DNA from: Pseudomonas sp. TTU2014-080ASC
GTDB taxonomy: Bacteria > Pseudomonadota > Gammaproteobacteria > Pseudomonadales > Pseudomonadaceae
Reading direction: 5' to 3'
DNA length: 64,000 nt
Assembly (NCBI RefSeq): GCF_001446935.1
Contig: NZ_LKKK01000001.1
Location: 806,001-870,000, forward strand
In this document: in pieces, positions 18,829-26,869 of the stretch
How the letters are laid out: the number at the start of each line of letters is the position of its first letter
Position numbering within the stretch: position 1 is the first letter of the stretch
The notes under the pieces: model-generated
Told to the model about the DNA's origin: nothing
The model's input: only the letters and a program-made list of their open reading frames with translations
Databases searched by the model: none
Translations under genes and position numbers: made by a program

Positions 18829-19776
18829 ATGAGATTGGATCTCCAAGAAATCGAAACCTTTATTCAAGTAGTCGAGCTCGGCAGCGTCAGCCAGGCAGCG
18901 GAACGCCTGAACATTTCAAAATCCGTAGTCAGCAAGCGCCTGAGTGACCTTGAGCGACGCCTGAACGCTAACTTGTTGTATCGCTCAACGCGCAAAGTGA
19001 CCCCCACAGACAACGGGGTTCAGTTCTACCAGCAGAGTAAGGCGGCAATTTCCAACCTCAAGGAGGCGGCAGAATCCGCCACCTTTATCGACAGTGGTCT
19101 ATGCGGCAGCATGCGAGTGCTGGCCCCAATGAGCCTGGGCACACTGTGGCTGGCGCCACGGATTGCCGAATTTATGAAGCTGCACCCCAGGATCAGAATC
19201 AGCCTGCAACTGGACGATCGCCTGACCGACTTTGAACGTGAAGGCTATGACCTGTGCGTGCGTATCTCGCGCATTGGTGACAGTGCGCTAATTGCCCGCC
19301 CCCTCTCCCTCAGCCAGCGGCACCTGTGCTGTAGCCCGGAATACGCAGCACAGAACGGCACACCGGGAAACATTTCTGAAATTATCGATCACTCGTGTAT
19401 CGGCTACAGCAATGTGCCGTCGACACAGGTCTGGTCCTTCCAGACGATCGATCCCCCCAATGAAACATTCACCCTGTCACCACAAGGCCCCTTCACCACC
19501 AACAACGGCGAAGCCATGCGCGATATGGTGGTACAGGGCATGGGGCTGAGTGTGCTGCCTGAATTTATTATTCACCGCAATCTGGCCGAAGGCTCGCTGA
19601 TTTCCCTCGAACCTGGCGTACGGCCAATACCAGACACAATCTATGCACTGTATCCACGCTCCAACAGATCGTCTCGCAAGGTCCTTGTACTCTGCGACTA
19701 CCTTCAGCAGTGCCTGCTCTCGGAACCTTGGTATTACCCCATTGAGGCGCGCCAAAGCAGAACCTCCGCAGGCTAG
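18829..19776 (+). CDS. LysR-family transcriptional regulator
   Basis: A 315-residue regulator. The winged helix-turn-helix is in the first 65 residues (SVSQAAERLNISKSVVSKRL, then LLYRSTRKVTPTDNG). A periplasmic-binding-protein-like effector domain follows (GSMRVLAPMSLGTLWLAPRI onward). The subgroup resembles CrgA/YhjC-like regulators. Transcribed away from ycaC, so it is likely an activator or repressor of that gene. The truncated haemoglobin gene starts 28 bp after its stop and may be read from the same transcript. Confidence 0.92.
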   Translation: MRLDLQEIETFIQVVELGSVSQAAERLNISKSVVSKRLSDLERRLNANLLYRSTRKVTPTDNGVQFYQQSKAAISNLKEAAESATFIDSGLCGSMRVLAPMSLGTLWLAPRIAEFMKLHPRIRISLQLDDRLTDFEREGYDLCVRISRIGDSALIARPLSLSQRHLCCSPEYAAQNGTPGNISEIIDHSCIGYSNVPSTQVWSFQTIDPPNETFTLSPQGPFTTNNGEAMRDMVVQGMGLSVLPEFIIHRNLAEGSLISLEPGVRPIPDTIYALYPRSNRSSRKVLVLCDYLQQCLLSEPWYYPIEARQSRTSAG

Positions 19777-19804
19777 AATGGCTGTTTTTAGTGGAGCCCA
19801 AGCC

Positions 19805-20236
19805 ATGCAAACACCTGCTGTCTACGGCGTTGGCGATGCCTCCTACCAAGCCGCCGGAGGCTTTGAGGGACTGCAACGCCTGACCCGAGACTTTTACGCG
19901 CTGATGGACCAGCTACCCGAAGCCACTGCACTGCGCTCCCTGCACGGCTCCGACCTGTCCATCAGCCAGGACAAGTTGGCCTGCTTCCTCAGTGGCTGGC
20001 TGGGCGGACCACGGCGCTTCAGCGAGAAATACGGTTCCATAGCCATTCCCTCTTTCCATGCGCGCTGGCCAATTGATGAAAGCCTCAGTCAGAGCTGGCT
20101 CACCTGCATGGCCCAAGCCATTGCCCGCCAGCCCTATGCTCCAGAGTTCGCCGAATACCTGCTGGCCCAATTGCGGGTACCTGCCGAACGAATTGTTCAA
20201 GCCAGCCGCAACCGGCACGCCAACGCTGCTGACTAA
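19805..20236 (+). CDS. Truncated haemoglobin, group II type
   Basis: A 143-residue haem protein. The start at 19805 (MQTPAVYGVGDASYQAAGG) has GGAG about 9 bases upstream; an earlier ATG at 19778 has none. The family layout is visible: FEGLQRLTRDFYALMDQLP, FLSGWLGGPRRFSEKYG, proximal histidine near His85 (SFHARWPI), and W98 with CMAQAI. Group II globins bind O2, NO or H2O2 and often act in nitrosative or oxidative protection. A hairpin terminator follows. Confidence 0.9.
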   Translation: MQTPAVYGVGDASYQAAGGFEGLQRLTRDFYALMDQLPEATALRSLHGSDLSISQDKLACFLSGWLGGPRRFSEKYGSIAIPSFHARWPIDESLSQSWLTCMAQAIARQPYAPEFAEYLLAQLRVPAERIVQASRNRHANAAD

Positions 20237-20253
20237 GCCTAATCCGATGCACC

Positions 20254-20297
20254 ACGGCCCCGACTGGCTTATGCCTGCAGTTCGGGGCCGTTTCGTT
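20254..20297 (+). terminator. Intrinsic terminator of the truncated-haemoglobin gene
   Basis: ACGGCCCCGA (20254-20263) pairs with TCGGGGCCGT (20282-20291), followed by TTCGTTT. The loop itself can form a short CTG/CAG stem. It clearly separates this unit from the next cluster. Confidence 0.75.
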
Positions 20298-20447
20298 TGC
20301 GCCCTGAGTACACAGGCAGTTTTTTCCTAGCCAGCGACTACAAAAATCATCATTTCGCCTTTTCTGGCTTCTGCACAGAATGATTCCCGACATTCACGTT
20401 GACCGCATCCAATGCGCGACTGCAAGCAGAACAAGAAGAGGCCGGAG

Positions 20448-21767
20448 ATGAACGATTTAAATCACGCTGCCACCCAAAGCACGGGCAATCTGAAACCACA
20501 GACGATCGAAATCGACACCTTGGTTGTCGGTGCTGGTCAAGCCGGTGTCGCCATGAGCGAACACCTGACCAAGCTTGAAGTCCCTCATCTGGTTCTGGAG
20601 CGCAGCCGCATTGCCGAAGCCTGGCGCACTGGTCGCTGGGATTCGCTGGTCGCAAACGGCCCTGCCTGGCATGACCGTTTTCCCGGCATGGAGTTTGAAG
20701 GTCTGGACCCGGACGCCTTCGCCCATAAGGATCAGGTTGCCGATTACTTCGAAGCCTACGCCCGTAAGTTCAATATGCCGATTCGTACCGGCGTTGAAGT
20801 GAAGAAGGTCGTGCGCAATGCTGACCGCGCCGGGTTCACCGTTGAAACGTCTGAAGGCGTGATTCAAGCTCGTCGCGTTGTGTCCGCAACCGGCCCGTTC
20901 CAAAAGCCGGTGATCCCGGCCATTGCACCGAAAATCGAGGGCATCACCCAGATTCACTCCGCCGCCTACTACAACCCGCAACAGATTGCCGATGGTGCTG
21001 TGCTGGTCGTAGGCGCAGGCTCTTCCGGTGTGCAGATTGCGGATGAACTGCAGCGTGCCGGTAAGCAGGTTTACCTATCAGTGGGTGCCCATGACCGTCC
21101 GCCACGAGCCTACCGCAACCGTGATTTCTGCTGGTGGCTGGGCGTGCTGGGCCTGTGGGATGCCGAAGCCGCCGTACCGGGTAAAGAGCACGTCACCATC
21201 GCTGTCAGCGGCGCTCGCGGCGGCCACACTGTAGATTTCCGCCAGTTGGCGGCACAGGGCATCACCTTGGTGGGCCTGACCAAATCTTTTGAAAACGGCG
21301 TGGTGACCTTCCAGCCGGATCTGGCAGAAAACCTTGCCCGTGGCGACGAAAACTATCTGTCGCTGCTGGATGCTGCTGATGCCTACATCGCCCGTAACGG
21401 CCTGGACCTGCCGGAAGAACCCGAAGCCCGCGTGCGTCTGCCAGAGCCGGAGTGTGTGAAGAATCCGCTCCTCGAGCTGGATCTGAAGCAAGCCAATATC
21501 CGCACCATTATCTGGGCCACCGGTTACTCCGTTGACTTCAGCTGGTTGCCGCAGACTGCCCTGGACGCCAACGGCAAACCACAGCACCAGCGCGGTGTTT
21601 CCAGCGAGCCGGGCGTTTACTTCGTCGGCCTGCCATGGCTGTCCCGCCGTGGCTCCACCTTTATCTGGGGTGTGTGGCACGACGCCAAACACATCGCTGA
21701 TCACATCGCGACCCAGCGCAAGTATCAGGCCTATCAGGACGCCAGCCAGCGTCAGTTGAACCAATAA
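20448..21767 (+). CDS. Flavin-containing monooxygenase-like FAD/NAD(P)H oxidoreductase
   Basis: A 439-residue class B flavoprotein (CzcO/FMO type). The FAD-binding motif is TLVVGAGQAGVAMSEHL (about residues 23-39), the NAD(P)H-binding motif LVVGAGSSGVQIADEL is near 187, and an FMO fingerprint-like IEGITQIHSAAYY lies near 162-174. Such enzymes add one oxygen to a nitrogen, sulfur or ketone. ATG 20448 was preferred over 20412 for its nearby GGAG. It heads a run with a Rid protein, a DUF1028 protein and an M20 hydrolase, so it may open or oxidise a nitrogen compound. The substrate is unknown. Confidence 0.85.
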   Translation: MNDLNHAATQSTGNLKPQTIEIDTLVVGAGQAGVAMSEHLTKLEVPHLVLERSRIAEAWRTGRWDSLVANGPAWHDRFPGMEFEGLDPDAFAHKDQVADYFEAYARKFNMPIRTGVEVKKVVRNADRAGFTVETSEGVIQARRVVSATGPFQKPVIPAIAPKIEGITQIHSAAYYNPQQIADGAVLVVGAGSSGVQIADELQRAGKQVYLSVGAHDRPPRAYRNRDFCWWLGVLGLWDAEAAVPGKEHVTIAVSGARGGHTVDFRQLAAQGITLVGLTKSFENGVVTFQPDLAENLARGDENYLSLLDAADAYIARNGLDLPEEPEARVRLPEPECVKNPLLELDLKQANIRTIIWATGYSVDFSWLPQTALDANGKPQHQRGVSSEPGVYFVGLPWLSRRGSTFIWGVWHDAKHIADHIATQRKYQAYQDASQRQLNQ

Positions 21768-21834
21768 GCCGCAGGCAGGTGCCAGCCACCTGCCGTGCAG
21801 TTCATTCCATAATCACAACATCGGAATTCAGCAC

Positions 21835-22266
21835 ATGCCTACTCACACCCGTATTCGCATGTTCAATACCAAGGCCACTTATCCTAATCAGAGCCTGGAC
21901 AACGACCTGTGCCAAGCCGTACGCGCGGGCAACACCGTGTACGTGCGCGGTCAGGTCGGAACCGACTTTGAAGGCAATCTGGTCGGCCTCGGCGACCCGC
22001 GTGCGCAAACCGAACAGGCGATGAAAAACGTCAAACAGCTGCTCGAAGAAGCGGGCAGCGACTTGTCCCACATCGTTAAAACCACCACCTACCTGATCGA
22101 CCCGCGTTATCGTGAACCGGTTTATCAGGAAGTCGGTAAATGGCTCAAAGGCGTCTTCCCGATTTCCACCGGCTTGGTTGTCAGCGCTCTGGCTCAACCG
22201 CAGTGGCTGATGGAAATTGACGTAATCGCCGTGATCCCGGACGACTGGACACCGAATAACGCATAA
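21835..22266 (+). CDS. Rid-family (YjgF/YER057c/UK114) protein lacking the catalytic arginine
   Basis: A 143-residue single-domain protein. Family blocks include NTVYVRGQVGTDFEGNLVG, QTEQAMKNVKQLLEEAGSD and VKTTTYLIDPRYREPVY. Archetypal RidA uses Arg105 (in PARS) to bind and hydrolyse enamine/imine intermediates. By hand alignment, this position here is Ser (FPISTGLVVSALAQP). It is therefore probably a Rid4-7-like relative rather than a true imine deaminase, and may act as a hydrolase or isomerase in this pathway. DUF1028 begins 9 bp downstream. Confidence 0.88.
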   Translation: MPTHTRIRMFNTKATYPNQSLDNDLCQAVRAGNTVYVRGQVGTDFEGNLVGLGDPRAQTEQAMKNVKQLLEEAGSDLSHIVKTTTYLIDPRYREPVYQEVGKWLKGVFPISTGLVVSALAQPQWLMEIDVIAVIPDDWTPNNA

Positions 22267-22275
22267 GGAATTGCC

Positions 22276-22950
22276 ATGACCTTCTCAATCGTCGGCCGCT
22301 GTGCCGAAACCGGCCAGCTAGGCATTGCCATCAGTTCATCCAGTATCGCCGTGGGGGCCCGTTGCCCGTGGCTGCGGGCTGGTGTTGGAGCGGTTTCCAG
22401 CCAGAACATCACCCTGCCCGCCCTCGGCCCGCAGATTCTTGATGAGCTGGAAGCTGGAAAAGAGCCTGCTGCGGCACTGGAACATGTGCTCAGCCGCAAT
22501 GGCTACAGCCAATACCGACAAGTGGCGGTACTCGACAGCAAAGGCCGCACGGCGCTGTTCTCTGGCAGTGAATCCCTCGGTGTTTATAACGCGGTGGCCG
22601 GCGAACAATGCGTGGCGGCGGGCAACTTACTGAGCAGTCCAGCCGTTATCAACGCCATGGTTCACGCGTTTGAAACTTCAGGCGGACCGCTGGCTGATCG
22701 CCTGCTAAGCGCCATGCACGCTGCAATGGCCGAAGGCGGCGAAGCCGGCCCCGTGCATTCAGCGGCACTTAAAGTTGTGGACGACCTGACCTGGCCGCTG
22801 ATTGACCTGCGTGTGGACTGGGCCGATCACGACCCAATCGGCGAGCTGGATAAACTCTGGCAAGCCTACAAGCCACAGATGCAGGACTATGTCATCCGCG
22901 CCCTGGACCCGACCAAGGCACCCAGCTATGGCGTACCCGGTGATGAATAG
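22276..22950 (+). CDS. DUF1028-family protein
   Basis: A 224-residue protein. The N-terminus TFSIVGRCAETGQLGIAISS and later ARCPWLRAGVGAVSSQN are the typical DUF1028 start; the family has an Ntn-hydrolase-like fold. The N-terminal Thr after Met could act as a nucleophile, as in Ntn enzymes, but this is inference. Members often sit beside amidohydrolases or Rid genes. The 3' end overlaps the next gene by 8 bp, so the products are probably made together. The reaction is unknown. Confidence 0.85.
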   Translation: MTFSIVGRCAETGQLGIAISSSSIAVGARCPWLRAGVGAVSSQNITLPALGPQILDELEAGKEPAAALEHVLSRNGYSQYRQVAVLDSKGRTALFSGSESLGVYNAVAGEQCVAAGNLLSSPAVINAMVHAFETSGGPLADRLLSAMHAAMAEGGEAGPVHSAALKVVDDLTWPLIDLRVDWADHDPIGELDKLWQAYKPQMQDYVIRALDPTKAPSYGVPGDE

Positions 22951-24097
22951 CCGTGATCTGCTGGCCAGACTGGTGGGCTTCCCCACCGTCAGCCGCGACT
23001 CCAATCTGGAGCTGATCCAGTTTGTCCGTGACTATCTGGAAAGCCTCGGCGTGTCCTGCGAGCTGGATTACAACAGCGAGCAGAGTAAAGCCAACCTGTA
23101 TGCGCGCTTCGGCCCGGATGTGGCCGGCGGCGTACTGCTTTCAGGGCACACTGATGTGGTACCGGTGGACGGCCAGAACTGGACTGTTCCACCGTTTGAG
23201 CTGACTGAGCGGGATGGCCGTTTGTACGGTCGCGGCACGGCCGACATGAAAGGCTATATCGCCTGCGTGCTGGCCGCTGTTCCGCAACTGCTGGCCAAGC
23301 CACTGCGGGTGCCGGTGCATCTGGCCTTTTCTTATGATGAAGAGGTTGGTTGCCTGGGCGTTCGCACCTTGCTGGAGGTGATTCGTCAGCGCCCCAACCC
23401 GCCAGCGGTGTGCATCATCGGTGAGCCGACTGAGCTTAAACCGGTACTCGGGCACAAGGGCAAACTGGCCATGCGCTGCGAAATTCACGGCGCTGCCTGC
23501 CATTCGGCTTACGCACCGCAAGGTGTTAATGCCATCGAATACGCAGCCAAACTGATCAACCGCCTTGGCGAGATCGGTCAGCGCCTGCGTGCAGTTGAAC
23601 GCCACGACCCGCGTTTTGATCCGCCTTTTTCCACCGTACAAACCGGCTTGATTCAGGGTGGCCGGGCGCTGAACATCGTCCCGGCGGAATGCCAGTTCGA
23701 CTTCGAAGTCCGTGCCCTGCCCAGTGATGATCCGCAGCAAGTTGCTGATGAACTGCGCGCCTATGCCGAAAGCGAACTGCTGCCGGAAATGCGCAGCCGC
23801 AGTGAGGCCAGCAATATCGAGCTGAAGCCGCTCTCAGCCTATCCGGGGCTGGCAACAGACCCGCAAAGCGCCGCCGCTGAACTGCTGGCGATGCTCTGTG
23901 GCAGCCGCGAATTCGGCACGGTGGCATTCGGTACGGAAGGCGGCTTGTTCGATCAGGCTGGGGTGCCCAGCGTGATCTGCGGCCCCGGTAGTATGGATCA
24001 GGGTCACAAGCCGGATGAGTTTGTCACTCAGCAGCAACTGGATGCCTGCGATGCGATGCTGGCTCGGCTGGCCGGGTGGTTACAAAATCCGGTCTAA
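22943..24097 (+). CDS. ArgE-like M20 metallo-hydrolase (acetylornithine deacetylase family)
   Basis: A 385-residue two-zinc hydrolase. Metal-site and catalytic motifs are intact: SGHTDVVPVDG, GTADMKGYIA, SYDEEVGCLG, IIGEPTEL, and a final histidine in GPGSMDQGHKPDEF. The start at 22943 (MNSRDLLARLVGFPTVSRDS) overlaps the DUF1028 stop; 22928 (MAYPV) is an alternative. It is closest to ArgE, but its place among catabolic genes suggests it removes an acyl group from a pathway intermediate rather than serving arginine synthesis. Two REP elements follow. Confidence 0.85.
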   Translation: MNSRDLLARLVGFPTVSRDSNLELIQFVRDYLESLGVSCELDYNSEQSKANLYARFGPDVAGGVLLSGHTDVVPVDGQNWTVPPFELTERDGRLYGRGTADMKGYIACVLAAVPQLLAKPLRVPVHLAFSYDEEVGCLGVRTLLEVIRQRPNPPAVCIIGEPTELKPVLGHKGKLAMRCEIHGAACHSAYAPQGVNAIEYAAKLINRLGEIGQRLRAVERHDPRFDPPFSTVQTGLIQGGRALNIVPAECQFDFEVRALPSDDPQQVADELRAYAESELLPEMRSRSEASNIELKPLSAYPGLATDPQSAAAELLAMLCGSREFGTVAFGTEGGLFDQAGVPSVICGPGSMDQGHKPDEFVTQQQLDACDAMLARLAGWLQNPV

Positions 24098-24099
24098 AG

Positions 24100-24165
24100 G
24101 TTCGTGGCTAAAGCCACTCCTACATAAACGCAACACCACCTGTAGGAGTGGCTTCAGCCGCGAAA
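24100..24165. repeat. Pair of inverted REP elements
   Basis: GTTCGTGGCTAAAGCCACTC-type sequence at 24100-24121 is faced by GTAGGAGTGGCTTCAGCCGC at 24142-24161. This is the common Pseudomonas REP palindrome in head-to-head orientation. It lies between the converging ends of the M20 hydrolase and the LysR gene. Confidence 0.8.
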
Positions 24166-24175
24166 GTCCCAGCGC

Positions 24176-25099
24176 TTAATCCGCCGATTCTTCCGCTTTG
24201 GAGCCCAGCTGCTCCTTGCAGAACTCTATAAAGAGCTGAGCAGGCTTGGTCAGTTGCGAACGTTTCAGCCAGGCTGCAGCGAGGCCAGAACCCGTCACAT
24301 CTTCGGCGATATCCACCATCACCACTTTCTTGCCGTCGTAGGTGCATTCCGAATGCGGCCGCGTCACCAGCAGAGAGAAGCCAAAGCCCTGCCCGACCAT
24401 GCCCCGCACCATCTCGATAGACGGTGAACTGAAGACGATATTGGGCGTCAGGCCCAGCTCCTCAAACAGACTCACGAAGTAGGTCCGGCTCGGCAGCACA
24501 TCCAACAGGATCATCGGCTCCAGGCACAGATCACGCAGCGAAACCTGCGCCTGCCCGGTAAAGCGGTGCCCTTCGGGCAGCAATGCATATGGTTTTTGCG
24601 GTGCCATCAATGGTTCGCACTCTATGGTCACGTCCAGATCGTGGTCATACAAAATCGCCAGATCGAAGCGTCCTGCAGTCAGTCCCTGAATCAGCTCCTG
24701 CTGCTCGCCATCGCGAATGCGGATTTCAACCCCCGGATACAGTGCATTAAAGCCTGCGATCAGGCGTGGCAGGTACAACGGCGCAACGGTTTCAAAACAG
24801 CCGATGTCTATCTGCCCGGACACCACATCATTATCCGCAAGCGCGTTCTGCTCGAACTCCCGCGCCATGCGCATCAGCTCCTGCGCTTTTTTATAGAAGC
24901 GCGCGCCGCCCGGCGTCAGTGACACCCCTTGGGCGTGATGGCGGATAAACAGTTGCAGCCCAAAACTCTCTTCCAGCCCTTTGATCGCGGTCGAGATCGA
25001 CGGTTGGGCGATGTATAGCTTGCGCGACGCCTCGGCCACACTGCCGCACTCCACCGTCGTCACAAAATACTTGAGTTGTCGCAAGGTATAAGCAGCCAT
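24176..25099 (-). CDS. LysR-family transcriptional regulator
   Basis: A 307-residue regulator from ATG 25099 (MAAYTLRQLKYFVTTVECGS), with GAGGG upstream. An ATG four codons earlier would bury that ribosome site. The helix-turn-helix is SVAEASRKLYIAQPSISTAI, and the effector domain starts around SGQIDIGCFETVAPLYLPRL. It sits in the middle of the amine-type cluster, convergent with the monooxygenase run and divergent from the aldehyde dehydrogenase run, so it is the likely regulator of both. Confidence 0.92.
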   Translation of the reverse strand: MAAYTLRQLKYFVTTVECGSVAEASRKLYIAQPSISTAIKGLEESFGLQLFIRHHAQGVSLTPGGARFYKKAQELMRMAREFEQNALADNDVVSGQIDIGCFETVAPLYLPRLIAGFNALYPGVEIRIRDGEQQELIQGLTAGRFDLAILYDHDLDVTIECEPLMAPQKPYALLPEGHRFTGQAQVSLRDLCLEPMILLDVLPSRTYFVSLFEELGLTPNIVFSSPSIEMVRGMVGQGFGFSLLVTRPHSECTYDGKKVVMVDIAEDVTGSGLAAAWLKRSQLTKPAQLFIEFCKEQLGSKAEESAD

Positions 25100-25112
25100 G
25101 AGAACCCTCATT

Positions 25113-25128
25113 GCAGCTTTAAAGCCGC
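25113..25128. promoter_or_regulatory. Near-perfect palindrome upstream of the LysR gene
   Basis: The 16-base block GCAGCTTTAAAGCCGC is a palindrome except for one base pair. It starts 13 bases upstream of the LysR start codon. The position fits autoregulation or control of the divergent dehydrogenase operon. Candidate only. Confidence 0.35.
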
Positions 25129-25163
25129 TTTTCTTATCTTTTTAAGTAGTCCCAACCATACCC

Positions 25164-25195
25164 CAGCCCTTGCCTTTGGGCTGACCATTTTTTTC
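25164..25195 (+). terminator. Terminator-like hairpin in the leader of the aldehyde dehydrogenase operon
   Basis: CAGCCC (25164-25169) pairs with GGGCTG (25178-25183) over an 8-nt loop, followed four bases later by a seven-T run. It has the form of an intrinsic terminator for plus-strand transcription, yet no plus-strand gene ends nearby. It may end stray transcripts or act as an attenuator about 110 bp before the dehydrogenase gene. Confidence 0.45.
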
Positions 25196-25302
25196 ATGGC
25201 TAACGAGCATATTTTTACTAATTTTCCTATTCCGCCACCTGCGCCACCATCGTCATCACAACTACAAAGCCGATCACGGCACCATGACGAGGTATACAGG
25301 CT

Positions 25303-26796
25303 ATGTTGCAGCACAGCGATTGGCAGAAGCGTGCAGCCGATCAACGCTTCATCACCCAGGCTCTAATAGATGGTCAGTGGGTGAGCGCCCGCAGCGGCAA
25401 AACCTTTGACTCCATCAATCCGGCCACCAATCAACTGCTGGCGCAGGTTGCAGCCTGCGACAGTGAAGACGTCGATCTCGCCGTTGCCAGTGCGCGCAAA
25501 GCCTTTGAACAAGGCCCGTGGGCGCGTATGGCTCCCCGTGAGCGCAAGCAAGTGCTGCTGCGTCTGGCTGAGTTGATTCTGGCCAACCGTGAAGAGCTGG
25601 CTCTGCTCGAATCGCTGAACATGGGCAAGCCGGTGATGGACGCCTACAACATCGACGTACCCGGCGCAGCCGGTGTCTTCAGTTGGTATGGCGAGGCGCT
25701 GGATAAGATTTACGATCAGGTTGCCCCGACCGCAAGTGACGCCTTAGCCACCATCACCCGTGAGCCTGTCGGCGTGGTTGCTGCTGTGGTGCCGTGGAAC
25801 TTCCCGCTGGATCTGGCTGCATGGAAACTGGGCCCGGCACTGGCTGCCGGTAACTCGGTGATTCTCAAACCTGCCGAACAATCGCCCTTCTCCGCTTTGC
25901 GTCTGGGTGAACTGGCGCTGGAAGCGGGTCTGCCAGCCGGTGTGCTGAACGTGGTTCCCGGCCTCGGCGAAACCGCCGGCAAAGCGCTCGGCCTGCATAT
26001 GGATGTGGATTGCCTGGCCTTCACCGGCTCCACCGAGGTGGGCAAATACTTTATGGGCTACTCAGCCCAATCCAACCTCAAGCAGGTGTGGCTGGAGTGC
26101 GGCGGCAAGAGTGCCAACGTGGTCTTTGCCGACTGCCAGGATCTGGATCTGGCTGCAGAAAAAGCCGCCTTTGCGATTTTCTTCAACCAAGGTGAAGTCT
26201 GCTCCGCCAACTCGCGCCTGCTGGTACAGCGCGAGATTCATGATGAGTTCGTCGAACGTGTCATCGCCAAAGCACAGAAATGGTTGCCGGGCGATCCGCT
26301 TGATCCGTCCAGCCCGGCGGGTGCCATCGTGGATGCACGTCAGGCCAAACGCATCATGGACTTTATCGACATGGCTCAGCGTCAAGGCGCGAAGTTGGTC
26401 TGTGGTGGTCAGCGTTCGACCTTTAACGGTTCCGATAACTTCATCCAGCCAACCATCTTCACCAACGTCACGCCGGATATGCCGCTGGCGACTGACGAAA
26501 TCTTCGGTCCGGTGCTGGCGGTTATTCCGTTCGACAGCGAAGAAGAAGCCATCCAGCTCGCCAACGACAGCCAGTACGGCCTGGCCGCTTCGCTGTGGAC
26601 AGATGACCTGCACCGCGCTCACCGCGTTGCCCGTCAATTGCGTGCCGGCACCGTATCGGTCAACACCGCCGATGCGCTGGATGTCTGCGTGCCCTTCGGT
26701 GGCTGCAAGCAATCAGGCTTTGGCCGAGACCTGTCGCTGCATGCCTTCGACAAATACAGCCAACTGAAAACCACTTGGTTCCAGCTGCGTTCCTGA
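25303..26796 (+). CDS. NAD(P)-dependent aldehyde dehydrogenase, PuuC/KauB-like
   Basis: A 497-residue enzyme similar end to end to E. coli PuuC (gamma-glutamyl-aminobutyraldehyde dehydrogenase) and Pseudomonas KauB. Motifs: VVPWNFPLDLAAWKLGPALA, the cofactor loop FTGSTEVGKYFM, the general-base region LECGGKSANVVFADC (Cys replaces the more common Leu/Ala), and the nucleophile Cys in FFNQGEVCSANSR. It ends VPFGGCKQSGFGRDLSLHAF. In context it would oxidise the aminoaldehyde made by the downstream aminotransferase to an amino acid. Confidence 0.9.
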   Translation: MLQHSDWQKRAADQRFITQALIDGQWVSARSGKTFDSINPATNQLLAQVAACDSEDVDLAVASARKAFEQGPWARMAPRERKQVLLRLAELILANREELALLESLNMGKPVMDAYNIDVPGAAGVFSWYGEALDKIYDQVAPTASDALATITREPVGVVAAVVPWNFPLDLAAWKLGPALAAGNSVILKPAEQSPFSALRLGELALEAGLPAGVLNVVPGLGETAGKALGLHMDVDCLAFTGSTEVGKYFMGYSAQSNLKQVWLECGGKSANVVFADCQDLDLAAEKAAFAIFFNQGEVCSANSRLLVQREIHDEFVERVIAKAQKWLPGDPLDPSSPAGAIVDARQAKRIMDFIDMAQRQGAKLVCGGQRSTFNGSDNFIQPTIFTNVTPDMPLATDEIFGPVLAVIPFDSEEEAIQLANDSQYGLAASLWTDDLHRAHRVARQLRAGTVSVNTADALDVCVPFGGCKQSGFGRDLSLHAFDKYSQLKTTWFQLRS

Positions 26797-26869
26797 CAGG
26801 AGTCACAGTCTCCACGGATCCGGATAAAAAGATTCACCTGACACAACAATAAGATGCAGGAGAGATCCC

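Noticed and set aside
21774..21794. Hairpin GGCAGGTG/CACCTGCC after the monooxygenase gene as a terminator
   Set aside because: It lacks a T-run and the next genes of the cluster follow in the same direction, so it is more likely an mRNA structure than a terminator.
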